NCBI GenBank assembly: GCA_902809985.1
Contig: CADDXC010000001.1
Coordinates: 2,108,001-2,172,000, forward strand
Source of the DNA: Clostridiaceae bacterium BL-3
Lineage (GTDB): Bacteria; Bacillota; Clostridia; Clostridiales; Clostridiaceae
Direction of reading: 5' to 3'
Length of the DNA stretch: 64,000 nucleotides
Under the pieces are notes generated by a model. The model had not been told where the DNA came from. It was given only the letters and a program-made list of their open reading frames with translations, and ran no database searches. Both the position numbers and the translations under genes were made by a program. Position 1 is the stretch's first letter. Every line of letters begins with the position of its first letter. Of this stretch, positions 8,658 to 16,646 are shown one piece after another.

Positions 8658-9003
8658 ATTTTCACCTCATTTCATTCCTTGATTTTCAATGTACTCCTTA
8701 ACTATATCAATTGGAACACCACCAGTTGTTATAAGGCAATAACTTTTACTCCAGAAGTACTCTTTCCATAATTGTTTTTTTATTGTTCGTCAAGTAGTTA
8801 TTATTTTAGGCATCGAACCTAAAATAACAAGGACTATTCATCTCCCACTTATAGAAGATAGGAGAATTACGCCCTTTTTGTTAAAATTAATCTGCTCTTT
8901 ACATATTATTATATCAGGAGACATTTTTCCTATCTACTCTTAGACTTTTTCATTTTAACCTTAATCAATCATTTCTAATAGATTGAGAAAATTAAGGCTA
9001 TAA
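8658..9003. other. Region with tnpA remnant, element-end hairpins and no complete gene
   Basis: Beyond the tnpA fragment are a 10 bp hairpin at 8801-8827 (TTATTTTAGG/CCTAAAATAA), a possible left-end hairpin or terminator, and the second right-end-like hairpin at 8842-8863 followed by AATTACGCCC. From 8880 to 9003 nothing was recognised. Confidence 0.5.
8667..8783 (-). pseudogene. 3' remnant of tnpA (Y1 transposase)
   Basis: The last 38 codons of an IS200/IS605 Y1 transposase are readable: IKKQLWKEYFWSKSYC, TTGGVPIDIVKEYIENQG and a stop just before tnpB. The YIENQ motif holds the catalytic Tyr and its partner Gln, but everything upstream, including the HUH metal-binding motif, is gone. An in-frame stop (TGA) lies nine bases 5' of the homologous part. 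It is a truncated gene that cannot transpose. Confidence 0.8.
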
Positions 9004-9591
9004 TTATTTAACATAAGTAACAACATTTCCTGTTCTCCTGAGACATGCCATTTCTGGCGTTTGGGAATATCCAAGCGCAAGTCCTCCACAAATCGTTTCA
9101 TTTTCCTTTAAACCCAGTTCCACTAAATATCCATGAATGCATTTATTATCATCTAACCAGTGAAGCTGATTTATCCAACAGGAACCTATATCCAAAGACA
9201 CTGCTGCCAACATCATGTTTTCCAATGCAACTGAGCAGTCTGCCATAGCATTGCCATATCCCTTTTGATTTGCAACCACAATTAATGTAGGAGCATTATA
9301 TATGAAGTCATAACCACCTTTTTTTGATGCCAAAATTGAATTCTTTATACTTTTATAGATGCCTTCTTTAATCTCCATTTCGGCAAATTCTTTTTGTACC
9401 ATTAATTTTAATTTCTGTAAAGTTTCTCTATTTTGTATTACTATAAAATGACTTGTTTGATTATTTCCACCGCTTGGGGCAAAACGCCCAGACTCAATAA
9501 TTAGAGAAAGCTTTTCATCTGGAATTTGATCTTTCCCATATTTACGTATACTTCTTCGCTTGCGAATAGTCTCTAATACTTGATTTTCCAT
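9004..9591 (-). CDS. Nitroreductase-family protein
   Basis: This 195-residue flavoprotein belongs to the nitroreductase family and reduces nitro compounds, quinones or flavins with NAD(P)H, using bound FMN. RKRRSIRKY at the N-terminus contacts the FMN phosphate, GRFAPSGGNNQTSHF is the first cofactor loop, and DCSVALENMMLAA with GSCWINQLHWL is the classic second half. The C-terminal ICGGLALGYS completes the site. The start was set at ATG 9591 with GGAGG eight bases ahead, rather than the TTG five codons earlier. It is a single gene with no context that names a substrate. Confidence 0.88.
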   Translation of the reverse strand: MENQVLETIRKRRSIRKYGKDQIPDEKLSLIIESGRFAPSGGNNQTSHFIVIQNRETLQKLKLMVQKEFAEMEIKEGIYKSIKNSILASKKGGYDFIYNAPTLIVVANQKGYGNAMADCSVALENMMLAAVSLDIGSCWINQLHWLDDNKCIHGYLVELGLKENETICGGLALGYSQTPEMACLRRTGNVVTYVK

Positions 9592-9743
9592 AAAATTAAC
9601 CTCCAATACTCAAAATTAATTTAATATAAATTTATTCTACTTCTTGATACTTTCAATTAATTCACAGGTGGATTTGTTTATAATGTGTTAAACATAAAAA
9701 TAACAATGTCCTGAATCCCTTCAAAACACTGCTACCACTGATT

Positions 9744-9818
9744 TGGTAGTCCCTAGGAGAATCGAACTCCTGATTTCACCGTGAGAGGGTGACGTCTTAA
9801 CCGCTTGACCAAGGGACC
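9744..9818 (-). tRNA. tRNA-Glu (anticodon CUC)
   Basis: The minus strand folds as a tRNA: acceptor GGTCCCT with AGGGACT (a G1-U72 pair), D-arm with GTCAAGCGGTTAAGAC, anticodon stem TCACC/GGTGA with loop C-U-CUC-A-C, T-arm AGGAG-TTCGATT-CTCCT, discriminator A and an encoded CCA. Anticodon CUC reads the Glu codon GAG, rare in this AT-rich genome. Confidence 0.93.
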
Positions 9819-9920
9819 TCATACTAATTTTTGCAATCAACAGGTATTATTATATATTTTTTTATTCATTTAGTCAATATTTTTTAGTATATTTTGCTGA
9901 CAAAAAATATGAAATCCCCA

Positions 9921-10142
9921 TCACTTACTCAAAGCAAAAATATTAAATTTTTCCTTTAACATCTTTTTATAGAAATTCTCTTCCATAGTAAATTTAGTTC
10001 CAAGCAGTCCAACTTTTTTCAATCCTTTTTCAATTACCTTTTTACCGGTTACTTCAGCTATATGCAAAACTCTTATTCCTACTTTATTTTCTATATCATC
10101 TGCCATTTTATGTATTGTATTAGTGCATATTAAAGTGTACAT
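9921..10142 (-). pseudogene. Aspartate/glutamate racemase fragment
   Basis: This 73-residue frame matches only the middle of the Asp/Glu racemase family: LICTNTIHKMADDIE carries one catalytic Cys (in CTNT), followed by LLHIAEVT-like sequence, GLKKVGLLGTKFTMEENFYKKML and a premature stop. The N-terminal third with the first catalytic motif and the C-terminal third with the second Cys are missing, so an active two-Cys enzyme is impossible. It is flanked by tRNA-Glu and lies about 1.3 kb from the IS relic, so deletion during past rearrangement is likely. Confidence 0.75.
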
Positions 10143-10242
10143 TAAAATAATACCATATCATTGATTAAGTGGTAAATTGTAATTTCAGATTATCTACATT
10201 ATAATAAACATGTTAAATTATAAATACAGGGGGATGTTGTCT

Positions 10243-10560
10243 TTGTCAAAAAAATTTTTTTCCAGAGTTTATAACTTAGTTTCTAAAATACCACCGGGAA
10301 AAGTTGCTACTTACGGTCAAATAGCTGCCATACTGGGAGAACCCAGAAATGCTAGGATAGTAGGTTGGGCCATGAAAAAGGCTCCCAATAATCTCCATCT
10401 CCCCTGCCACAGAGTTGTCAATAGATCTGGAAGTCTTTCACCAGACTATGTATTTGGAAGCTCTGATATTCAAAGATACCTTTTAAAATCGGAAGGAATT
10501 ACTTTTAAAAGTGATGGACATATAGATATGGAAAAATGCCTATGGGACGGAAAAAGTTAA
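10243..10560 (+). CDS. MGMT-family DNA-binding protein (alkyltransferase-like)
   Basis: This roughly 105-residue protein equals the C-terminal DNA-binding domain of O6-methylguanine-DNA methyltransferase. It has the wing-helix part (VYNLVSKIPPGKVATYGQIAAILG), the Arg-finger helix (NARIVGWAMKKAP) and the active-site motif LPCHRVV with the reactive Cys retained. The N-terminal ribonuclease-like domain of full enzymes is absent. Single-domain relatives with Trp in place of Cys are non-enzymatic flaggers for excision repair; this one keeps Cys and so might still transfer alkyl groups. The TTG start at 10243 has GGGGG nine bases ahead; longer frames begin at 10210. Confidence 0.85.
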   Translation: MSKKFFSRVYNLVSKIPPGKVATYGQIAAILGEPRNARIVGWAMKKAPNNLHLPCHRVVNRSGSLSPDYVFGSSDIQRYLLKSEGITFKSDGHIDMEKCLWDGKS

Positions 10561-10645
10561 AAAAGTACTTTACCCAGTAGACCCTTCATAGCAAAATTCC
10601 CTTTAAACAAAAACAAAACTCAACATAAATTAACAGATGAGAGAA

Positions 10646-10704
10646 ACCATATTATTATATAACTACTTGCAAATAATTTGCAAGTAGTTATATAATAATA
10701 TGGT
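10646..10704. repeat. Perfect 59-base palindrome (29 bp arms, one-base centre)
   Basis: The left arm begins ACCATATTATTATATAACTA and ends CTTGCAAAT; the right arm is its exact reverse complement. The stem is AT-rich and not followed by a U-run. It lies 140 bases after the MGMT-like stop and 92 bases before the metal transporter start, so it could be an operator, a terminator for the MGMT-like gene, or a small transposable repeat. Confidence 0.85.
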
Positions 10705-10795
10705 AATGCATTCTATACAAATATATATATCTTCATAATTTTGACTATACATACCGCTGTTGCACCTAACAATAAACAAATGGAGGAATTTTAAT

Positions 10796-11452
10796 ATGAT
10801 CCATATAAAAGATTTAACTTTTTCCTACACTGGCAGTCCACCTTATTTACTATATAAAATAAATTTAAACATTGAAAAGGGAGCTTATGTTTCAATTATA
10901 GGGGAAAATGGCAGCGCTAAAACCACTCTAATAAAATTGATTTTAGGATTGTTACATCCTTTAAAAGGCACCATACATGTGTCAACAAAAAAAATCGGCT
11001 ATGTTCCTCAAATGATGGAAACTTTTAATTCTCAATTTCCCATTACAGTTTCTGAGTTAATTAAATGCCATATGAAAATTTTAAAGATAAAAGATAAAGC
11101 ATCCGTGGACAGATGCTTGAATATTATGGGGATGAGCAAATTCAAGAATAGTCTTATAGGAAATTTATCTGGAGGACAGCGCCAGAAAATATTTATAGCT
11201 AGAGCGCTCATAGGTCATCCAGACCTACTGATATTTGATGAGCCATCTACAGGAATTGATATTCCAAGTCAGAAGGATATATATAAGTTAATAAGCAATT
11301 TAAACAGAAATTCATCCATAACAATACTATCTGTAGAACATAATTTAAAGGCTGCTCTTGAAAATTCCAGTCAAATATGCACTATAGATAGCGGAAATAT
11401 ATCCCTATATAATATTGAGGAATATAAAAGATTAACAGCTCTTAAAAATTAA
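10796..11452 (+). CDS. Metal (Zn/Mn) ABC transporter ATP-binding protein
   Basis: This 218-residue ABC ATPase probably powers uptake of zinc or manganese with the permease 23 bases downstream. Seen are Walker A GENGSAKTTL, Q-loop YVPQMMETF, signature LSGGQRQK, Walker B LLIFDEPSTGID and switch His in SVEHNL. Walker A has Ala where most ABC proteins have Gly (GSAKTT); this variant also occurs in zinc transporter ATPases. The ATG at 10796 has GGAGG ten bases ahead. The substrate-binding lipoprotein is missing from the neighbourhood, so the metal is uncertain. Confidence 0.85.
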   Translation: MIHIKDLTFSYTGSPPYLLYKINLNIEKGAYVSIIGENGSAKTTLIKLILGLLHPLKGTIHVSTKKIGYVPQMMETFNSQFPITVSELIKCHMKILKIKDKASVDRCLNIMGMSKFKNSLIGNLSGGQRQKIFIARALIGHPDLLIFDEPSTGIDIPSQKDIYKLISNLNRNSSITILSVEHNLKAALENSSQICTIDSGNISLYNIEEYKRLTALKN

Positions 11453-11475
11453 AATACTTTCACTGGAGGGAAATT

Positions 11476-12270
11476 ATGTTACAGTACAGTTTTATGCAAA
11501 ATGCAATCATTGCGGGTATATTCATATCCATATTATGCCCTGCGGTAGGCACATTTCTAGTTTTGAAAAGATATTCCATGATGGGAGACACCCTGTCACA
11601 TTCCTCTCTTGCCGGTGTGGCAATAGGACTAGTATTGGGATACAATCCCATACTAACTTCTTTTATATTTACCTCCATTGCAGGATTGACAATAGAATTT
11701 TTAAGAAGTTATTATAAAAAATATGCTGAATTGATATTGGTAATAGTACTTACCCTTTCTGTTGGCATTGCAATTGTACTTATAAGTACGGGAAAAGCAA
11801 ATGCAAACGTCAACTCCTATTTATTTGGAAGTATACTTACAGTATCTAAAAATGACCTATTTACAGTATTCTCCTTAAGTATAATTTCAGTTTTGACTTT
11901 ATTTTTTCTATACAACCAACTTCTCTATATAACCTTTGACGAAAATGGTGCAAAAGTCTGTGGAATAAAGGTAAAACTCATAAACTACCTCTTTGCTCTT
12001 TTGGTAGGCGCTACTATTTCAGTATCTATTAGAATACTGGGTATTCTCGTAATTTCATCTATGATTGCCATGCCCGTAGCCGCATCTCTCCAGCTTCACA
12101 AAGGTTTTAAACTTACGTTTATATTTTCCATCATATTTGGATTTATAGACATAATGCTGGGATTATTTCTATCCTATTATATAAACAGTGCTCCTGGAGG
12201 TACCATAGCACTTATTTCAGTACTGCTGCTTTTAATAATATTAACTTACAAAAAACTTTTTAACAGATAA
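11476..12270 (+). CDS. Metal (Zn/Mn) ABC transporter permease, ZnuB family
   Basis: This 264-residue integral membrane protein of the ABC-3 family (ZnuB/MntB type) has about eight hydrophobic segments. ALVGATISVSIRILGILVISSMIAMPVAASLQL-type sequence, the conserved ABC-3 region, is visible across residues about 176-218, and MGDTLSHSSLAGVAIG near residues 36-51 is another family hallmark. It forms the channel for the ATPase encoded just before it. GGAGGG precedes the ATG. Together they make a two-gene operon without a binding protein. Confidence 0.88.
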   Translation: MLQYSFMQNAIIAGIFISILCPAVGTFLVLKRYSMMGDTLSHSSLAGVAIGLVLGYNPILTSFIFTSIAGLTIEFLRSYYKKYAELILVIVLTLSVGIAIVLISTGKANANVNSYLFGSILTVSKNDLFTVFSLSIISVLTLFFLYNQLLYITFDENGAKVCGIKVKLINYLFALLVGATISVSIRILGILVISSMIAMPVAASLQLHKGFKLTFIFSIIFGFIDIMLGLFLSYYINSAPGGTIALISVLLLLIILTYKKLFNR

Positions 12271-12322
12271 CTTTTTTATAAGTTTATTAATCTATAAGGT
12301 AATTGACCATTTAAACACATTT

Positions 12323-12619
12323 CTAGGACTTTTTTACCTGTTTTATATAATCTCCTATGTTTTTGTACATACTGGACCAAGATCGTTTGCAGAACATAAT
12401 TGTTACATCGCTTCTCTTGGATTTGTTTTTTATTATTTCAGATATGTTATGCCCTATATAATCCGTTAATACCAATACTAAATCCGTATTTTCAGGTATT
12501 TTTATTTTTCTGTCACCTTTTTTTCTTCCACTGACATGACCTATTTTATTAAATCCATTTTCCCTTAGTTTATCCTTTATGTTCCCTAGCCTGTCTCCTC
12601 CAATAACCAAAATACTCAT
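12323..12619 (-). CDS. DUF2325-family small protein
   Basis: This 98-residue protein has the DUF2325 pattern: MSILVIGGDRLGNIKDKL at the start, GHVSGRKKGDRKIKIP in the middle, then DLVLVLTDYIGHN and a conserved Cys-Arg (MFCKRSW) near the end. It resembles a Rossmann-like fold of unknown function. The gene sits convergent to the metal transporter and has a Fur-like box in its upstream region, suggesting expression under iron limitation. AAGGAGG precedes the ATG. The function is not known to me. Confidence 0.75.
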   Translation of the reverse strand: MSILVIGGDRLGNIKDKLRENGFNKIGHVSGRKKGDRKIKIPENTDLVLVLTDYIGHNISEIIKNKSKRSDVTIMFCKRSWSSMYKNIGDYIKQVKKS

Positions 12620-12689
12620 AATAAAATCCTCCTTTTTTCAATTAAATTTATCCGAATCATGGTATAGAGACTAAAATTTATATATCGCA

Positions 12690-12708
12690 ATTGATATTGA
12701 TTCTCATT
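12690..12708 (-). promoter_or_regulatory. Fur-like operator
   Basis: TTGATATTGATTCTCATTT resembles the Fur consensus (GATAATGATAATCATTATC), keeping the 7-1-7 inverted pattern TGATATT-G-ATTCTCA with a few mismatches. It sits about 75 bases upstream of the DUF2325 start. Fur rather than another metalloregulator is an inference from the motif. Confidence 0.55.
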
Positions 12709-12748
12709 TTTAATTTTAACTTAACTTCTTCTTTTTGTAAACAGCAAA

Positions 12749-12783
12749 ATTAAAACCTGATAAATTTTATAAAATTCATCAGG
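12749..12783 (-). terminator. Terminator of the cobalamin operon
   Basis: On the minus strand CCTGATGAATTTT-ATAAAATTTATCAGG is followed by TTTTAATTTT, 25 bases after the cobO stop. It matches the end of the long minus-strand operon. Confidence 0.8.
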
Positions 12784-12807
12784 CAAAACTTCTTTTATCA
12801 AAACAAA

Positions 12808-13323
12808 CTAATTTTCTATTCCTTTCCTAGCTTTTACACCTTTAACATAATAATGTTTTATTTCTTTCATCTCGGTAACTAAATCCGCTCTTTCAACTAT
12901 TTGAGGATCTGCATACCTTCCAGTTAGTATAACCTCTGTTTTTTCAGGTTTCATATCCAAAAGTTGCAATACCTCATCTACAGTAAAGAGCTTATAAAAT
13001 ACAGCTACATTTATCTCATCCAATACGACCACATCATAATCCCCAGAACTAAGTATTTTCTTGACTTTCTCCAGACCTTCCCTAGCCACTTTTATATCCT
13101 TCTCACTGGGTTTATCAAATATAAAGACATCTCTTCCAAATTGTTCTAATGTAAAATTAGGCAAATATTCTCCTGCTTTTAGTTCACTGTAATCCATACC
13201 TTTCACAAACTGTCCAAAAAAGACCTTCTTGCCGGCACATATGGCTCTAAGAGACAGACCTAGTGCTGCTGTAGTTTTACCTTTGCCATTTCCAGTATAA
13301 ACTTGAATATACCCTTTATCCAT
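12808..13323 (-). CDS. cobO: Cob(I)yrinic acid a,c-diamide adenosyltransferase
   Basis: This CobA/CobO/BtuR-type enzyme moves the adenosyl group of ATP to Co(I) of the corrin ring, forming the Co-C bond of adenosylcobalamin. The P-loop YTGNGKGKTTAALGL near the N-terminus, VVLDEINVA (Walker B-like) and the C-terminal LTGRYADPQIVERADLVTEM are family signatures. It is about 171 residues, the usual size. It is the last gene of the operon, 48 bases after pduX and just before the terminator. The start is uncertain: ATG 13323 fits the protein family; ATG 13332 lies only three bases after AGGGAG. Confidence 0.93.
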   Translation of the reverse strand: MDKGYIQVYTGNGKGKTTAALGLSLRAICAGKKVFFGQFVKGMDYSELKAGEYLPNFTLEQFGRDVFIFDKPSEKDIKVAREGLEKVKKILSSGDYDVVVLDEINVAVFYKLFTVDEVLQLLDMKPEKTEVILTGRYADPQIVERADLVTEMKEIKHYYVKGVKARKGIEN

Positions 13324-13370
13324 TATTAACATCGACTCCCTTTTTATCATAATCATAATAATTCGCTAAT

Positions 13371-14207
13371 TTAAAACTTTTTTAACGTCTTCACCCTGTA
13401 TACTTTAATATTCTTCAGTTTTAGCTTTTTCAACAGCTTTTCTCCAAAATCAATTTTTTCTCTATCTTCATATATTATACCCAATACATTTCCACTATGG
13501 GCTCCCACTATTCCAAGTCCCGAAGTCCTGTCCTTTATATCGATTACTCTCTCTAAGAAATCATAATAGAGTCTTCTTTGATTTCTTATTATACTCTCAG
13601 TGGACACATAGGCCAATTTACTTAGGTTTTTCTCCATTATTGCCCCTTTAAGCAGAGGCACTAAATCATCAACGTCACTTAATTCCGGTAAATTCCTACG
13701 GTTGAATTCCACGGTATCAACAATTTTCTCTCCTTCAAAAGCAAGTATATCATAAGACATATAGTCTCCTAATGTACATTTATACTTTCCATTTTTATAT
13801 TCAAACAAAGTCATTTTCTTAAATATTATACTATCTGTAGGCTCTATATTTACACAATTTTCTATAAGTTCTGATTCACTGAATTCTCTATTGAACATGC
13901 TTATGAGAGAGTAGTAAACTGCACATAAGTCTGCTGTACTACTGGCAAGCCCCTTTCCACGGGGAATCTGGGAATTTATTTCTATATCTATATTCTTATA
14001 ATATCTTTCGTATCCCCAACATTTCAATATGTTTAATAAAAAATCAGATGACTTTTTCAAATTCATTCTCCTTACAGGATCATCACATTCTATAAGTTTA
14101 ACTTCAGTATAAATATTTACAGGACAAGATAATAAAATATCTTTACCATCCATTTTCCCTTGAAGTATTTCACCAAAACTTCCAGGATAAACCGCTGCAG
14201 CTTCCAT
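13371..14207 (-). CDS. pduX: L-threonine kinase (PduX-like GHMP kinase)
   Basis: This 278-residue GHMP kinase is predicted to phosphorylate L-threonine; CobD then decarboxylates the product to (R)-1-amino-2-propanol phosphate, the linker of the nucleotide loop. The ATP-binding motif IPRGKGLASSTAD and N-terminal YPGSFGEILQG are PduX-like, and the C-terminal SGLGIVGAHSGNVLGI completes the fold. Its place between cbiJ and cobO, with cobD in the same operon, supports this over other GHMP kinases. ATG 14207 has AAAGGA eight bases ahead. Confidence 0.88.
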   Translation of the reverse strand: MEAAAVYPGSFGEILQGKMDGKDILLSCPVNIYTEVKLIECDDPVRRMNLKKSSDFLLNILKCWGYERYYKNIDIEINSQIPRGKGLASSTADLCAVYYSLISMFNREFSESELIENCVNIEPTDSIIFKKMTLFEYKNGKYKCTLGDYMSYDILAFEGEKIVDTVEFNRRNLPELSDVDDLVPLLKGAIMEKNLSKLAYVSTESIIRNQRRLYYDFLERVIDIKDRTSGLGIVGAHSGNVLGIIYEDREKIDFGEKLLKKLKLKNIKVYRVKTLKKF

Positions 14208-14255
14208 AAGATACATCCTTTACCAATAACTTTTAACTATACCTTAACCTAAAAA

Positions 14256-15023
14256 TCATTTAATAGCCCCTTTTATATATTCTACCAGATCATTCACATT
14301 GTGAAAAACACGATTATAGTCCATCTTTTTTCTTTCTATTATAAAAGCATATATTCCACAATCCAAACAAGCTCTTATCTTATCAAATGTGCCGCCCTCC
14401 ATGCCGCTATCTTTAAGCAGCATGGCCTGAGCTTTATATTCCCTTATAAAAGCACAATTCAACTCATAACTAACAGGTCCTTTCAACGCTATTATATCGT
14501 CCAATGCTATATTTCTGTCATGAAATTCACTTAAAACTTTTACAGTAGGCAGTACCCTGTAAATTATTCTATTTTTCAGATTCAATGCAAGTATTTTATC
14601 TAAATTTCTACTACCTGTAGTATTCAATATAGTACCATTTATATCCTTGAGTTTTAATTTCAATTCATCGTAATCCTCTACTTTTACAACTTTAAATTCA
14701 TCTTTAAATTCTTCTATACAAGAGGATCTTTCATACCTTACATATTCTATATTCAGCTTACTACAGGCTTCAATGGCATTTCCGGTAACTTCCACTGCAT
14801 AGGGATGGGATGCATCCACCAACATTTTTACATTTTTCTTTTGTAACTCATCTAAAAGTCTTTCAAAATTAAGAGGTTTGTCATTCATATAGCTGTATTT
14901 ATAACCCTTCAGAAGAGAAGCTCCATATTCCGTTGCTGTAGATACAAATATGTCCCTCGTAAATTCATTTAACATCGAAAGTATTTTTTTCCCCTCACAA
15001 GTTCCAAGAATCAATCCTATCAT
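14256..15023 (-). CDS. cbiJ: Cobalt-precorrin-6A reductase
   Basis: This 255-residue protein of the CbiJ/CobK family reduces cobalt-precorrin-6A to 6B with a nicotinamide cofactor. GLILGTCEGKKIL at the start, MLVDASHPYAVEVTGNAIEAC in the first third and the ending RACLDCGIYAFIIERKK are typical. It lies between cbiK and pduX in the operon. AAGGAGAG precedes the ATG. Confidence 0.92.
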   Translation of the reverse strand: MIGLILGTCEGKKILSMLNEFTRDIFVSTATEYGASLLKGYKYSYMNDKPLNFERLLDELQKKNVKMLVDASHPYAVEVTGNAIEACSKLNIEYVRYERSSCIEEFKDEFKVVKVEDYDELKLKLKDINGTILNTTGSRNLDKILALNLKNRIIYRVLPTVKVLSEFHDRNIALDDIIALKGPVSYELNCAFIREYKAQAMLLKDSGMEGGTFDKIRACLDCGIYAFIIERKKMDYNRVFHNVNDLVEYIKGAIK

Positions 15024-15049
15024 AATTAAGACTCTCCTTAATAAATAAC

Positions 15050-15868
15050 TTAAATCCCAACTTTTTTACCCATAAGCGGATTGCCTCCTATACAATCCTC
15101 TACATGCTGTACATATATTTTTTGAAAATCTTTATTCTCCCCGAGTCCGTGAATATACACATCAACTTCAAAACCTTCATTTTTAAGTATTCTCTTCCAC
15201 GAACCACTACCTTTTCCTGCCATGTCGTTTAGTACATGATCCCCTGCTACCAGCATAAATGGCATGAGAGTGACTTTTTTTATTCTATTCTTCTTCAATT
15301 TTAGTATTACGTTTTCAATTGTTGGATATCCTTCTACCGTACCTATAAAAACATTTTTCAATCCTAAATCATCCAATATATATTGAAGCATGGCATAAGA
15401 AGCATTACATGGATGAGTAGAGCCATGTCCCATTAACACCACTGCATCATTTCTACCCAGGGTGGGGATTTGACTTTTTAAAGCTTCAGCTGCTGTTATA
15501 TAATCATCTTTTCTATATAGTATAGGCCTTCCTACCACTAATTTATCAAAAAAAGTTGAATATTTTCTTACATCAACCACTATCTTGTTATACTCATCTC
15601 CCGGCATTATGTGAAGAGGCTGTACATATACCTTCGAAAACCCATCATTTCTCATCTTAATCAATGCCTCCGGGACACTATCTATTTCAATTTTCATTTC
15701 CCTCTTTAATTTTTTGATTATTACTCCCGAAGTGAAAGCTCTTCTCACTTCATATTCTCTAAATTTCTTTTTAATCTCCTTCTCCGTATTTTCAATACAG
15801 CTTTTAAATGTTTCCAATACGCTGGTTCCAAAACTGACCACCAGAATACCTTTTTTTAAATTACTCAA
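15050..15868 (-). CDS. cbiK: Anaerobic cobalt chelatase (sirohydrochlorin cobaltochelatase)
   Basis: CbiK inserts Co2+ into sirohydrochlorin, the step that commits the anaerobic pathway to B12. The 272-residue length, VSFGTSVLETF start, LHIMPGDEY, MGHGSTHPCNASYAML (first active-site His) and MPFMLVAGDHVLNDMAGK (second His) are family marks. There is no signal peptide, unlike periplasmic CbiK of sulfate reducers. The start is TTG 15868 with GGGAGGTGG ahead. The intergenic DNA just upstream holds one copy of a dispersed repeat (15888-15914). Confidence 0.94.
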   Translation of the reverse strand: MSNLKKGILVVSFGTSVLETFKSCIENTEKEIKKKFREYEVRRAFTSGVIIKKLKREMKIEIDSVPEALIKMRNDGFSKVYVQPLHIMPGDEYNKIVVDVRKYSTFFDKLVVGRPILYRKDDYITAAEALKSQIPTLGRNDAVVLMGHGSTHPCNASYAMLQYILDDLGLKNVFIGTVEGYPTIENVILKLKKNRIKKVTLMPFMLVAGDHVLNDMAGKGSGSWKRILKNEGFEVDVYIHGLGENKDFQKIYVQHVEDCIGGNPLMGKKVGI

Positions 15869-15887
15869 TTCACACCACCTCCCTTAT

Positions 15888-15914
15888 ACAATGCACAATT
15901 CATAGTTCACAATT
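15888..15914. repeat. Dispersed intergenic repeat, copy 1
   Basis: ACAATGCACAATTCATAGTTCACAATT sits between cbiH and cbiK inside the operon. Related words (ACAATGCAC, AATTCACAGTTCACA) occur at about 25600-25640 and 50030-50058. Confidence 0.65.
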
Positions 15915-15921
15915 AATCACT

Positions 15922-16644
15922 TTAATCCATCAATTTATATCCTCTGGGAGTTATAAACCTACCTTCCTTTAAATAGCTGTTACTGTTACCCACTATTACT
16001 ATGGACATCATATCTACTTTGTCTTCTTCAAAAGAATCCATGGTAAAAATCTGAAATTCTTGTCCTTCCCGTAATGCATTTTTAACTACAGCCACCGGTG
16101 TTGAGCCACCCCTATATTTTTTCACAATACCCATACACTCTTTTAAATAATAAGGTCTTCCATGGCTTTTGGGATTGTAAAAAGATATTACAAAATCACC
16201 AGAAGCTGCAAGTTCCACTCTTTTTTTTATGAGCTCATAAGGCGTCATGAGATCACTTAAGCTTATATTGCAATTATCATGCATGAGAGGTGCTCCCACT
16301 ACAGATCCTGCAGCAGAAGAAGCAGTTATTCCAGGAATAACTTCCACCTGTTCATCTTTTTTTAATTCCAGAATAAGACCTGCCATTCCGTATATTCCCG
16401 AATCACCCGTACTCACTATGGAAACCACATTATTTCTGGAAAGTTGAAGAGCCTGTCTGCACCTATCCAATTCACCTCTCATACCTGTAGAAAAAACCTT
16501 TTTATTTTCAATTAAGCTCTTAATTATGTCTATATATTTGGTATATCCTATGATTATTTGGCTATTTTTTATTGCCCCCATGGCTCTTATAGTCATATTT
16601 TCAATGCTCCCAGGCCCAATTCCCACTACATAAAGCTTGCCCAA
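15922..16644 (-). CDS. cbiH: Cobalt-precorrin-3 C17-methyltransferase
   Basis: This SAM-dependent methyltransferase of the tetrapyrrole methylase fold methylates C17 with ring contraction. YVVGIGPGS (SAM loop), IIGYTKYID, STGDSGIYGMAG, VEVIPGITASSAAGSVVGAPLMHD and ISFYNPKSHGRP are CbiH/CobJ-specific. It is about 240 residues. A GTG at 16653 begins the longest frame but lies only two bases from AAAAGG; TTG 16644 has better spacing. It directly abuts the cbiG stop. Confidence 0.93.
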   Translation of the reverse strand: MGKLYVVGIGPGSIENMTIRAMGAIKNSQIIIGYTKYIDIIKSLIENKKVFSTGMRGELDRCRQALQLSRNNVVSIVSTGDSGIYGMAGLILELKKDEQVEVIPGITASSAAGSVVGAPLMHDNCNISLSDLMTPYELIKKRVELAASGDFVISFYNPKSHGRPYYLKECMGIVKKYRGGSTPVAVVKNALREGQEFQIFTMDSFEEDKVDMMSIVIVGNSNSYLKEGRFITPRGYKLMD

Positions 16645-16646
16645 AC

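Larger units (their letters stand above)
7461..8863 (-). mobile_element. IS200/IS605-family element, tnpA decayed, tnpB intact
   Basis: The unit contains a 3' remnant of the Y1 transposase tnpA, a full-length tnpB and a right-end hairpin. A second right-end-like hairpin (CTCCCACTTATAGAAG, 8842-8863) lies on the far side of the tnpA remnant, sharing CCACTTATAGAAG with the true right end at 7470-7483. The left end is missing or replaced, so the element cannot move by itself. The outer boundary at the tnpA side is uncertain. Confidence 0.7.
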
